Shown here one piece after another: positions 1 to 7,759 of a DNA stretch of 64,000 bases. Position 1 is the stretch's first letter. Every line of letters begins with the position of its first letter. The DNA is taken from the NCBI GenBank assembly GCA_030426085.1, contig JAUHYW010000007.1:142265-206264 (forward strand). The letters are read 5' to 3'. The notes under the pieces were generated by a model. It did not search any database, was not told the origin of the DNA, and saw only the letters and a list, made by a program, of their open reading frames with translations. The position numbers and the translations under genes were made by a program. This DNA is from a bacterium (GTDB taxonomy: Bacteria > Myxococcota_A > Bradymonadia > UBA7976 > UBA1532).

Positions 1-459
1 GTCGTGCAGTTCATCAACGGCGACCCCCGCCGCCCGCTGGTGGTGGGTTCGATCTGGCATGGCAAGGCGGCGCCCCCGGAGTCCATCTCGGGGGATGCCA
101 TCGAGTCGTGGACCCTGGTGGGACGCCGAGGGACGCGCATCGCGGTCGACGAGTCGCAGAGCGGCTCGGTCATCCGCTTGACGACCGTCGCCGGGGTCGA
201 CGCGACCCTGACCGACGAGGGCGGCGGGCGCATCACCCTGTCGGCCAACGGCAGCACCGTCGAGATGACCCCCTCGGGCATCGACATCGACAGCGCCGGT
301 CCGGTGGAGATCTCGGCGGCGACCGCCAAGCTGACCGCGGGCATGGTGACCGTCGAGGCCGGCATGTCGAAGTTCAACGGCGTGGTGCAGTGCGACACGC
401 TCATCACGACGACGTGCGTGGCGACCACGTACACCCCGGGAGCGGGCAACGTATGGTGA
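1..459 (+). CDS. eCIS spike / baseplate assembly protein V (gp5/VgrG-like), C-terminal part
   Basis: This is the 3' end of a gene that begins before the window; about 152 residues are visible. The first residues read VQFINGDPRRPLVVGSIW, the classic end of the OB-fold of gp5/VgrG spike proteins. A repetitive beta-rich tail follows (ITLSANGSTVEM, VEISAATAKLTAG, MVTVEAGMSKFNG) that fits the C-terminal beta-helix of the spike, ending in TPGAGNVW. In contractile injection systems this trimer sits at the centre of the baseplate and carries the piercing tip. The stop overlaps the start of the next gene by 7 bases. The N-terminal gp27-like part is not visible, so its boundaries are unknown. Confidence 0.85.
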   Translation, partial: VVQFINGDPRRPLVVGSIWHGKAAPPESISGDAIESWTLVGRRGTRIAVDESQSGSVIRLTTVAGVDATLTDEGGGRITLSANGSTVEMTPSGIDIDSAGPVEISAATAKLTAGMVTVEAGMSKFNGVVQCDTLITTTCVATTYTPGAGNVW

Positions 460-1952
460 CTTCGACCCACCCGGTGGTGCTGCGTGGGCCGCGCGCGCTC
501 GGCGAAGAGGCGCCGTTCGTCGCTCAGCGCAGCGATGATGGCTTCCTGCCGGCGATGCTCGAGGCGCTCGGGCGGCCCGATGACTGGACCGCCCTCGCCG
601 ACGACGCGACGCCGGTCGAGAACGGCGAGATGACGCTCTTCCAGCCGGTGCAGCGCACGTTCCACGTCGCGCTCGTCGAGGCGTACTGCGCCACGCTCGG
701 CCGACCGCGGCTGGATCCGGCCCGGGTCGAGAGCGCGGGGCTCGTCATCCGTCGCATCACCGAGGACGGCGGGCGCGAGGCGTGGGGTCGCATCGACGAG
801 TCACTGGTCGGGTGGCAGCCGCTGAGCGATCTCGACGCCGATCCCGATCCCACCCGGCGTCCGACGCCCCGCACCGGGGTGGCGGCGCTCGACGCCCGCC
901 TCGCCGCCGCCCGCCGGCTTCGCCCGGCGCTGTCAGAGTCGGTGGTCCGTCTCTTCGCCGCGCCGCCGGCGGCCGCCGAAGCCACCGGGCGCACGCTGCT
1001 GTATGGCATCGTGCCGACGACGAGCACCGAGATGACCGAGCCCGAGCCGGTGAGCCTCACCGACAGCGAGGTGCGGGACGCGGTGCCGCCGATGCTCGCG
1101 CCCCAGGGCGGGGTCGTGCGCGTACCTCAGGTGGGCGCCTCGGCGACGGCGGCGATGGCCAACGACCCGTCGCTGGCCGACGAGCCCGAGTGGCAGTCGT
1201 ACCTGGGTCTGCTGCAGCAGCTCGCGGTGCAGTTCGACGCCTTCCGCGACGAGGCCGTCGCGGCGCTGTTCCGCGAGGCGCTCGAGCCGATCGCGACGAC
1301 GGTGCACCCCGGGGACGGCACCGACCTCTGGACCCACCTGAGCCGCGCGGCGGAGGTGCTGGTCTACGGGGGCTCGGGCAGTGTCGCGCTGCCGATGTGG
1401 TGGCCGACGATCGACGCGGCGACCCACGAGCGGGTCATCCGCGCGGTCCGGGCGGGGCTCGAAGCCCGCTTCGGGCAGGTGGCGCCCCGCGAGCAGCGCT
1501 TCGGCCGGGCCGACGCCCGCTACACGCTGCGGGCCTTCGTGCGGGTGCGATCGCATCACGATGACTGCCCGACGACCCTCGTCTGGAGCCCCGAGAGCCG
1601 TCCCTTCGCCATCGCCCGCTGGTTCGAGCAGGGGCCGGTCAAGCCGGTGCCCATCGAGCTGCCCGAGGTGGGCGATGTCATGCGGCTGGCGCCGAACGTG
1701 ACCTTCGCCGTGCCGCCGAGCCTCTTCGAGACGCTCAAGTCGCTCAAGCTCGACAAGCTGCTCGACGGCGAAGGCGAAGCGAAAGAAGGCAGCGGGCTGG
1801 GTTGGATCTGCGGGTTCAACATCCCGATCATCACCATCTGCGCGTTCATCCTGCTCTTCATCATCCTCGCCCTCCTCCACATCGTGTTCTGGTGGCTGCC
1901 TTTCGTGAAGGTCTGCCTGCCGGTGCCACAGAGCCTCCGCGGTGACCGATGA
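453..1952 (+). CDS. eCIS baseplate-region protein with C-terminal hydrophobic helix
   Basis: A 499-residue protein of unknown function lies between the spike and gp25 genes. The ATG at 453 is chosen because it overlaps the upstream stop and yields MVTSTHPVVLRGPRALGEE; the frame stays open further upstream, but only as a shadow of the spike gene. Most of the protein is soluble-looking alpha/beta sequence. Residues about 452-487 form a strongly hydrophobic stretch (starting CGFNIPIITICAFILLF and ending FWWLPF) that looks like one long or two short membrane helices. Proteins with this position and tail occur, to my recollection, in other eCIS loci. A role in membrane docking of the particle is inference. 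It ends with a 4-base ATGA overlap with gp25. Confidence 0.8.
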   Translation: MVTSTHPVVLRGPRALGEEAPFVAQRSDDGFLPAMLEALGRPDDWTALADDATPVENGEMTLFQPVQRTFHVALVEAYCATLGRPRLDPARVESAGLVIRRITEDGGREAWGRIDESLVGWQPLSDLDADPDPTRRPTPRTGVAALDARLAAARRLRPALSESVVRLFAAPPAAAEATGRTLLYGIVPTTSTEMTEPEPVSLTDSEVRDAVPPMLAPQGGVVRVPQVGASATAAMANDPSLADEPEWQSYLGLLQQLAVQFDAFRDEAVAALFREALEPIATTVHPGDGTDLWTHLSRAAEVLVYGGSGSVALPMWWPTIDAATHERVIRAVRAGLEARFGQVAPREQRFGRADARYTLRAFVRVRSHHDDCPTTLVWSPESRPFAIARWFEQGPVKPVPIELPEVGDVMRLAPNVTFAVPPSLFETLKSLKLDKLLDGEGEAKEGSGLGWICGFNIPIITICAFILLFIILALLHIVFWWLPFVKVCLPVPQSLRGDR

Positions 1953-2347
1953 CTCAGCGATCTCCGATACCCGTGCCGATCACATGGCCGCTGCTGGCGG
2001 TGCCTGACGAGGGCGGCCGGCTGCGATACCCGGCCGATCTCGACGCCAGCGTGCGGCAGCGCATCGAGGCCATCCTCAGCGTGCGCCCTGGTGAGCAGCT
2101 CCAGCGGCCCCGCTTCGGCGCCGGGCTGGTGCGGTTCATCGACCAGCCGGACACCGTCCAGACCCGCCGTCGCATCCGCGACGCGGTCACCGAGGCCCTC
2201 GGCCGCTCCGAGACCCGGATCGACGTCGATCGGGTCGACGTGCTCGACGGGGACGGCCCCGGGCGCCTGCGGGTCGAGATCCACTATCGCCTGCGGCGCA
2301 CGGGCAGCAACCGCCGCTTCGGCCTGACTCTGCAACTGGGAGCCTGA
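1949..2347 (+). CDS. gp25/GPW-family baseplate wedge protein
   Basis: This 132-residue protein has the GPW/gp25 layout: an N-terminal segment ending in YPADLDASVRQRIEAIL, a central RPGEQLQRPRFGAGLVRFID block and a C-terminal beta hairpin ending GLTLQLGA. In phage T4 gp25 and its eCIS homologues (Afp9/Pvc9) this small lysozyme-like protein links the wedge to the first sheath ring. Its length is normal for the family. The ATG overlaps the previous stop by 4 bases, and the next ATG lies 1 base after its own stop, so translation is likely coupled in both directions. Confidence 0.88.
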   Translation: MTQRSPIPVPITWPLLAVPDEGGRLRYPADLDASVRQRIEAILSVRPGEQLQRPRFGAGLVRFIDQPDTVQTRRRIRDAVTEALGRSETRIDVDRVDVLDGDGPGRLRVEIHYRLRRTGSNRRFGLTLQLGA

Positions 2348-2348
2348 C

Positions 2349-4526
2349 ATGCCCCTCGATCCGCCGCGCCTCGACGACCGGGGCTACGACGATCTCGTGG
2401 CCGAGCTGCTCGCCCGCATCCCGGCCCACACGCCCGAGTGGACCCACCCGGTGCAGGGCGACCCCGGGGTGACGCTCATCGAGCTGTTCGCCTGGCTGGC
2501 CGACACCATCCTGTACCGGGCCAACCTCGTGCCACCCCGCCAGCGGCGGGTCTTCCTCAAGCTGCTCGGCCTGCCGATGCGCCCCGCCCGCCCGGCCGAA
2601 GGGCTGGTGCGGGTCTCGTCGAGCGCCGAGACCCGCAAGACGCTGGCGATCGGCGCCCGCGTCGAGGGGCCGCCGGTCTTCGAGACCCGCGGCGAGCTGT
2701 CGGTGCTGCCGGTGGAGGGTCTGAGCTACTACAAGCGCCGCCTGAGCGCCGAAGAGGCTCAGGCGATGGCCGAGCTGATCGACGAGCTGGCCGGGCTGTA
2801 CGAGGTCGAGGCGCCCGAGCCCTACGTGACGACGCCGGCCTTCCCGACCGATCGGCCGATTCCGGACGGGGTCGACCTGCCGGCGGTCGCGATCGACGGT
2901 GCGCTGTGGATCGCGCTGCTCGCGGCCGACGCGGATCAGGTCGCGGCGGCCCGGAGCGCCCTGGCACCCGAGGACGGCGAGCACGCGATCATCAACGTGG
3001 GCGTCATCCCGGCGTCGACGCTCGTCGACCCGCTCGACCGGGATCCGAGCCCGCGCGCGGTCGACCACGCCTGGGAGGTGACCGTCGCCGGCGACGAGGA
3101 GGACCCCTACCGCGGGCTCGTCGTCATCGAGGACGGCACCGAGGGGCTCACCCGCCCGGGCGTCGTGCGGCTGTCGCTGCCAGCGGACGCGATCGAGGCC
3201 CCCACCAACGACGTGACCGAGGATCTGGGCGCGGGCGTGGGTGATCTGCCGCCTCGGCTGGACGATCCCGACCGCGCGGGCCGCCTCGTGGGCTGGCTGC
3301 GCCTGCGGCTGACCGAGCCGTTGGAGGCGCTGCCGATCGCATGGGCCGGCGTCAACGTTGTGACGATCGAGCAGCAGATTACCCGAAATGGCCTCATCGT
3401 CGGCATCGGCGATGGTCGGGCGGATCAGGTGGTGCAGCTCCCTGCGACGTCGGTCGATCGCGAGAGCCTGGCGATCGAGGTCGAGTTGGACGGGGCCTAC
3501 CGGGCGGCGGTGCAGCTCGACGACATCGCGGCCGCCGGGCGGGATACGCTGGCCTACACGCTCGACGCCGAGGCGGGGCGGGTGACATTCGGGGACGGCG
3601 TCCGGGGGATCGTGCCGCCGGCCAACGCTCGCATCCGGGTGGAGACGCTGCGCGCCGGGGGCGGGGCGGACGGGAACCTGCCGGCGGGTCAGCTCGACGC
3701 GATCTCGGCCTTCGACCTCGACGGCGCGACCGTCAGCGGCCTGACAGTCGAACAGGTGGCTGGCACCTGGGGAGGCCGTGACCGCGAGACGCTGACCGAG
3801 GCCGAGAAGCGTATCCCGGCCTATCTGGCGCACGGCGACCGGGCCGTGACCGCCGACGACTTCGCTCGCCTGGCCTACGAGACGCCTGGGGTGCGCGTCT
3901 CACGGGTGGAGCTGCTGCCCCGCTTCAAGCCGCAGCAGCGGCGCTCGAACGTCCCGGGCGTCGTGTCGGTGATGGTCCTGCCCCACCGTGAGGGCTACGA
4001 GGCCCCCGCGCCGCGCCCCGACCGGCCCTTCCTCGAGGCGACCCACGCCTGGCTCGACGAGCGGCGCCTGATCGGCACCGAGCTGTACACCATCGGCTGC
4101 GAATACGTCGGTATCGGCGTAGCCACGGGCGTCGAGATCCAGAGCGGACACCCCCGCGCGGCGACCCTCGAAGCGGTGCGCGACGCCCTGCGCGAGCACC
4201 TGTGGCCGCTGGCGCCCGGCGGCGACGGCGAGGGCTGGCCCCTGGGGCGGGCGGTGCGGGCCGAGCGGCTCGAGACCGTCGTGGCCCGGGTCGACGGGGT
4301 CGCCGTAGTGCGTGGTATCCGCCTGTTCGTCCGGGAGGGCGACCGCTGGCGGCGCCTGACCGGCTCGGCCGTGCAACTCACCGCGTGGCAGCTCCCCGAG
4401 CTGCTGAACGTGGTCGCCGTCGGCGTCGAGCCCGGATCCCCCGACAGCGCCGTGCCCGACGATCTCTCGCCGCCGCGCGCGGTCGGCCAGGGCGTCGCGA
4501 TCCCGGTCGTGCCGGAGGTGTGCTGA
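2349..4526 (+). CDS. baseplate J-like protein (gp6/Afp11-like)
   Basis: This 725-residue protein matches the 'putative phage baseplate assembly protein' type of baseplate J. The N-terminus has LDDRGYDDLVAELLARIP and GDPGVTLIELFAWLADTILYR (residues about 7-60), a hallmark of this family. The core baseplate J signature appears as FGDGVRGIVPPANARI (about 414-429) followed by GGGADGNLPAG (about 437-447). The C-terminal part carries the HGDRAVTADDFARLA segment seen in long baseplate J proteins. In T4 and eCIS, gp6-type proteins form the inner iris of the baseplate ring. The neighbours gp25 and tail protein I confirm the module. A GGGAG ribosome binding site overlaps the end of the gp25 gene. Confidence 0.9.
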   Translation: MPLDPPRLDDRGYDDLVAELLARIPAHTPEWTHPVQGDPGVTLIELFAWLADTILYRANLVPPRQRRVFLKLLGLPMRPARPAEGLVRVSSSAETRKTLAIGARVEGPPVFETRGELSVLPVEGLSYYKRRLSAEEAQAMAELIDELAGLYEVEAPEPYVTTPAFPTDRPIPDGVDLPAVAIDGALWIALLAADADQVAAARSALAPEDGEHAIINVGVIPASTLVDPLDRDPSPRAVDHAWEVTVAGDEEDPYRGLVVIEDGTEGLTRPGVVRLSLPADAIEAPTNDVTEDLGAGVGDLPPRLDDPDRAGRLVGWLRLRLTEPLEALPIAWAGVNVVTIEQQITRNGLIVGIGDGRADQVVQLPATSVDRESLAIEVELDGAYRAAVQLDDIAAAGRDTLAYTLDAEAGRVTFGDGVRGIVPPANARIRVETLRAGGGADGNLPAGQLDAISAFDLDGATVSGLTVEQVAGTWGGRDRETLTEAEKRIPAYLAHGDRAVTADDFARLAYETPGVRVSRVELLPRFKPQQRRSNVPGVVSVMVLPHREGYEAPAPRPDRPFLEATHAWLDERRLIGTELYTIGCEYVGIGVATGVEIQSGHPRAATLEAVRDALREHLWPLAPGGDGEGWPLGRAVRAERLETVVARVDGVAVVRGIRLFVREGDRWRRLTGSAVQLTAWQLPELLNVVAVGVEPGSPDSAVPDDLSPPRAVGQGVAIPVVPEVC

Positions 4527-4527
4527 G

Positions 4528-6921
4528 GTGGACGCCAATCGCCAACGCTTCTGGCTGCTCGCCGACGAGCGGCACTATGCCCTCGCCGCCGGGGCCGCGT
4601 ACGACGACGCCCGGCGCGCGCTGAGCCTCGCGAGCCAGCGCACGCTGCCGACCTTCGACACCGAGGACCAGGCGTACGAGGACGCCTACGCCCTGGGCCT
4701 CACCGCGCTGCCCGAGGTCCTCGACCGCTTCGGCGTCCGGGGCCACGTCGCCACCGACGGGTCGGTGGTCGGCGACGCCGCCGCCGGGGAGATGCGCTGG
4801 CTCGACACGAACCCGCTCAACGAGGCCGTGCGCGATCTGGTCCTCGGCCTGGACGACGTCCTCTACGTCGCCTACGCGAGCAGCATCTGGCTGGTCGACC
4901 TGCGCCAGCGATGGGCGCCGACCGCGATCACCCTCGCGGGCTTCTCGCCGTGGCGCCTCGCGCCGGCCCCCGGTGGTGGAGTGTGGGCCATCGAAGAGAC
5001 CGCCGCCGGGATCAGCCGCGTGGCCCGCAGCACGGGCCATCCCCTGCCCGACGGCCTCCAGCTCACCCCGGGGCCGGGCGTCTTCCGACCCGACCCCGAA
5101 GACCCCCGGCCGCCGAAGCTGACCCGGGTGTCGACCGCCGACTTGAAGACCGACGGCGTCGTCGTGAGCATCGCGTCCGATCCGGACGGGCGACTCGCCG
5201 CGCTGGTGCTCGAGCCCGAAGGGCCCGCGGTGCGCGTGCTCGAAGGCGGTCGCTGGCTCACCGGGGCGAAGCTGGGCGGGGTGGACGGGGCCTATGACAT
5301 CGCGTGGTTCGGCGCCGACCGGTGGGCGATCCTGGCGCCGCTGCTCGAAGAGGCGCCGGTCTACCCCGTGACCGCACCCGGCGACCCCGACGACGACCCC
5401 GTGCTGCCGCTCGGCGACTATCACCCGCTCGTCGGCTACGACGGCGGGCGCTTCGTGCGCGGCCCGCTGGGCACGCCGACCTATCTCACCACCGATGGCA
5501 TCGCCCGACCGGTGCGCCGCCTCTCGCTGCCCAGCCGCGCCCGCCAGGCGATGGTGGGCGTCGCGCCCGAGTCGGTGTTCGACGGCGGCCGGGCGCGCTT
5601 CCCATGGCATCGCCTGATCCTCGAAGCCGACCTGCCGCCGATGTGCGCGGTGCGAATCCATCTGGCCGCCACCGAGACCCGCGATCCGCCCGCCCTCGAG
5701 CCGGACGCCGAAGGCGGCGACGCCCACTGGTTCACCCACAGCTTCGGCGACGACCGCGACGTGGCCCACGGGGTGCCCCGCGGGGCGCGCATGCCGGCCT
5801 CCGAGCTGCCGTTCCACCCGGGGCTGCTGCCCTGCCCCGATCGACCGACGTCGGCGTTCTACACCGCGCTGGTGCAGCGGGCCGGCCATACGACCCGCAC
5901 GCTGCGGGGCCGCTTCCTGCACACGCGGATCGAGCTGATCGGCGACGGGCGGGCGACCCCCGAGGTGGCCGCGGTCCGGGTCTATGGCGCACGCTTCTCG
6001 CTGGTCGAGAACTACCTGCCCGAGCTGTACCGGGAGACAGTGTACGGCGACGACGCCCACGCGCCGGCCGATCGCACCACCGGGGCCGACTTCCTCGAGC
6101 GATTCGTGGGTCTATTCGAAGGCATCCTGACACCCATCGAAGATCGCATCGCCCACGCCCACCTGCTCACCGATCCGGCGACCGCGCCCGACGAAGCGCT
6201 CGACTGGCTCGCCGGGTGGGTCGGGCTGACGCTGCACCCCGCGATCCCACCCGAGCGACGCCGAGCCCTCATCGCCGCCGCCGTGCCACTCGCCCGTCGG
6301 CGGGGCACGCTGAACGGCCTCGAGCGGGCGGTGGACCTCGTCACCGGGGGCGCGGTCGAGCGGGGCGAGGTCGTGATCGTCGAAGACTTCCGCCTACGGC
6401 GCACCTTCGCGACCATCCTCGGGGCCGATCTGCGGGCGGTCGACGACGCGCTCACCGGCGGGCTGACGGTCACCGGCAACTCGATCGTGGGCGATACGCT
6501 CATGCTCGGGCGCCCCGAGCGCAAGGCGTTCCTGGCGCTCTTCTCGGACGACCTCGACCGCCGGCCCGACGAAGAGGCGGCGGTCGAGGCGCTGTACGCC
6601 GACCTCGCCTGGCGGGTGACCGTGCTCGTGCAGCGCGAGCAGGGGCTCGAGCTGCTCGGTCTCGTCCGCCGGACCGTCGCCCGCTGCACCCCGGCCCACG
6701 TCGAGGCCCGGGTCGTCGCGGCGAGCCACCCGCTCGTCGTCGGCGTGCAGAGCCTCGTAGGCGTCGACACCTACCTCGGCCAGCGGGCGCCGCTGCAGCC
6801 GGTCCGCATCGGCCACGATCGGGTCGGAACCGGCGCCCGCCGGGTCCTCGCCCCGCCCAGCCTCGACCCCGACCTCGCATACGGCTCCGCGCCGGCGACC
6901 GACCCGCAAGGAGAACCCTGA
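4528..6921 (+). CDS. propeller-tail protein I fusion (baseplate wedge, gp7/gpI-like)
   Basis: A 797-residue protein starts at GTG, 1 base after the baseplate J stop, with GGAGG (4515-4519) upstream. Residues about 1-450 contain recurring blade-like strands (VLYVAYASSIWLVDL, GGGVWAIEETAAGISRV) that suggest a beta-propeller. From about residue 490 it turns into a tail protein I domain: SLVENYLPELYRE, DFLERFVGLFEGILTPIEDRI, DWLAGWVGLTL and RRRGTLNGLERAVDLVTGG. Tail protein I (P2 gpI type) forms baseplate wedges. Such long fusions are seen in eCIS of non-pathogen bacteria. The last base of its TGA is shared with the next ATG. The propeller call rests on pattern only. Confidence 0.83.
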   Translation: MDANRQRFWLLADERHYALAAGAAYDDARRALSLASQRTLPTFDTEDQAYEDAYALGLTALPEVLDRFGVRGHVATDGSVVGDAAAGEMRWLDTNPLNEAVRDLVLGLDDVLYVAYASSIWLVDLRQRWAPTAITLAGFSPWRLAPAPGGGVWAIEETAAGISRVARSTGHPLPDGLQLTPGPGVFRPDPEDPRPPKLTRVSTADLKTDGVVVSIASDPDGRLAALVLEPEGPAVRVLEGGRWLTGAKLGGVDGAYDIAWFGADRWAILAPLLEEAPVYPVTAPGDPDDDPVLPLGDYHPLVGYDGGRFVRGPLGTPTYLTTDGIARPVRRLSLPSRARQAMVGVAPESVFDGGRARFPWHRLILEADLPPMCAVRIHLAATETRDPPALEPDAEGGDAHWFTHSFGDDRDVAHGVPRGARMPASELPFHPGLLPCPDRPTSAFYTALVQRAGHTTRTLRGRFLHTRIELIGDGRATPEVAAVRVYGARFSLVENYLPELYRETVYGDDAHAPADRTTGADFLERFVGLFEGILTPIEDRIAHAHLLTDPATAPDEALDWLAGWVGLTLHPAIPPERRRALIAAAVPLARRRGTLNGLERAVDLVTGGAVERGEVVIVEDFRLRRTFATILGADLRAVDDALTGGLTVTGNSIVGDTLMLGRPERKAFLALFSDDLDRRPDEEAAVEALYADLAWRVTVLVQREQGLELLGLVRRTVARCTPAHVEARVVAASHPLVVGVQSLVGVDTYLGQRAPLQPVRIGHDRVGTGARRVLAPPSLDPDLAYGSAPATDPQGEP

Positions 6922-7757
6922 TGTCATCCGAAGAGTACGCCGATCCGCTCGTCGCACCGGCCAGCGAGGGCCCCGACCGGCTTCACTATGCCATCGGCAT
7001 GATGCTCGACGCCGAAGACTTCGCCGACGAGCAACGCTATCACCGCGGCCGCCTCGCCCGGGCGCTGCGCTACCTGTTCGGCACCGGCACCGTCGCCGGG
7101 CTCAACGTCGAGGAGCAGCCCGGCGGGGGCGCGCCGACCGAAGAGATCCGGGTGACGGCCGGCCTGGCCATCGACCCGCTCGGGCGCCTGCTCGAGCTGC
7201 CCCGGGCGGTGTGCATGGACCTCGGGCGCTGGTTCGATGCCGTCGTCGCCGACGACGACCAGCGGGCCCTGCTGCTCGACGCCCGGGGTGGCGATGACAT
7301 GGTCACGGTGGATGTCTTCGCCCGCTTCTGCGTCTGCCCCCGGGGCCTGACGCCGGCTTTCGCCACCGGCCCCTACGACGCCCTCGACGCCGCCCAGCCG
7401 TCGCGGCTGCGGGACGGGGTCGAAGTGTTCCTGGCGATCCGAACGAACCCGGCCTTCGAGCCACCGCCTGCGAGCCCGCCCCTGTGGGACGACGCCGGCA
7501 TCCGCGCCGCCCGACGCATCCATGGCTGGCGCGAAGGCAGCGACGCCTGGAGCCAGGACCTGCCCGACGCTCTGCCCGAGCACGGCGACGACGTCGATCC
7601 CACCGCGGTGATGCTGGCCCGGCTCGCCGTGAAGGTGACCGGCGCCGGCGACCCCGAGAGCCTGACGCTCGCCGCCGAGGCGGTCGGCGTGGAGAACGAC
7701 ATCCGCCGCATGGTCCCCGCCATCGGCCCCATCATCCGACCCCCGTCCGGAGTTTGA
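6921..7757 (+). CDS. eCIS baseplate-associated protein, shared-domain paralogue 1
   Basis: A 278-residue protein of unknown function starts at the ATG formed by TGATG at 6919-6923, after the GGAG at 6910-6913. Residues about 17-75 read LHYAIGMMLDAEDFADEQRY, then FGTGTVAGLNVEE and IRVTAGLAIDPLGRLLELP. The same layout (G..L...D...EQ, then a G.V.GL.V strand, then a V..G..I.P.G strand) recurs in the next two proteins. This suggests an ancestral domain used three times, perhaps for wedge or fibre attachment. It holds a pair of cysteines in RFCVCPRGLTPAF. No enzymatic motif is visible. Its role as a structural part of the particle is inferred from position only. Confidence 0.75.
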   Translation: MSSEEYADPLVAPASEGPDRLHYAIGMMLDAEDFADEQRYHRGRLARALRYLFGTGTVAGLNVEEQPGGGAPTEEIRVTAGLAIDPLGRLLELPRAVCMDLGRWFDAVVADDDQRALLLDARGGDDMVTVDVFARFCVCPRGLTPAFATGPYDALDAAQPSRLRDGVEVFLAIRTNPAFEPPPASPPLWDDAGIRAARRIHGWREGSDAWSQDLPDALPEHGDDVDPTAVMLARLAVKVTGAGDPESLTLAAEAVGVENDIRRMVPAIGPIIRPPSGV

Positions 7758-7759
7758 CT

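Noticed and set aside
108..452. Upstream extension of the second gene to 108
   Set aside because: This stretch overlaps the spike gene in another frame and is Arg/His-rich shadow sequence. The ATG at 453 gives the expected coupling and ordinary composition.
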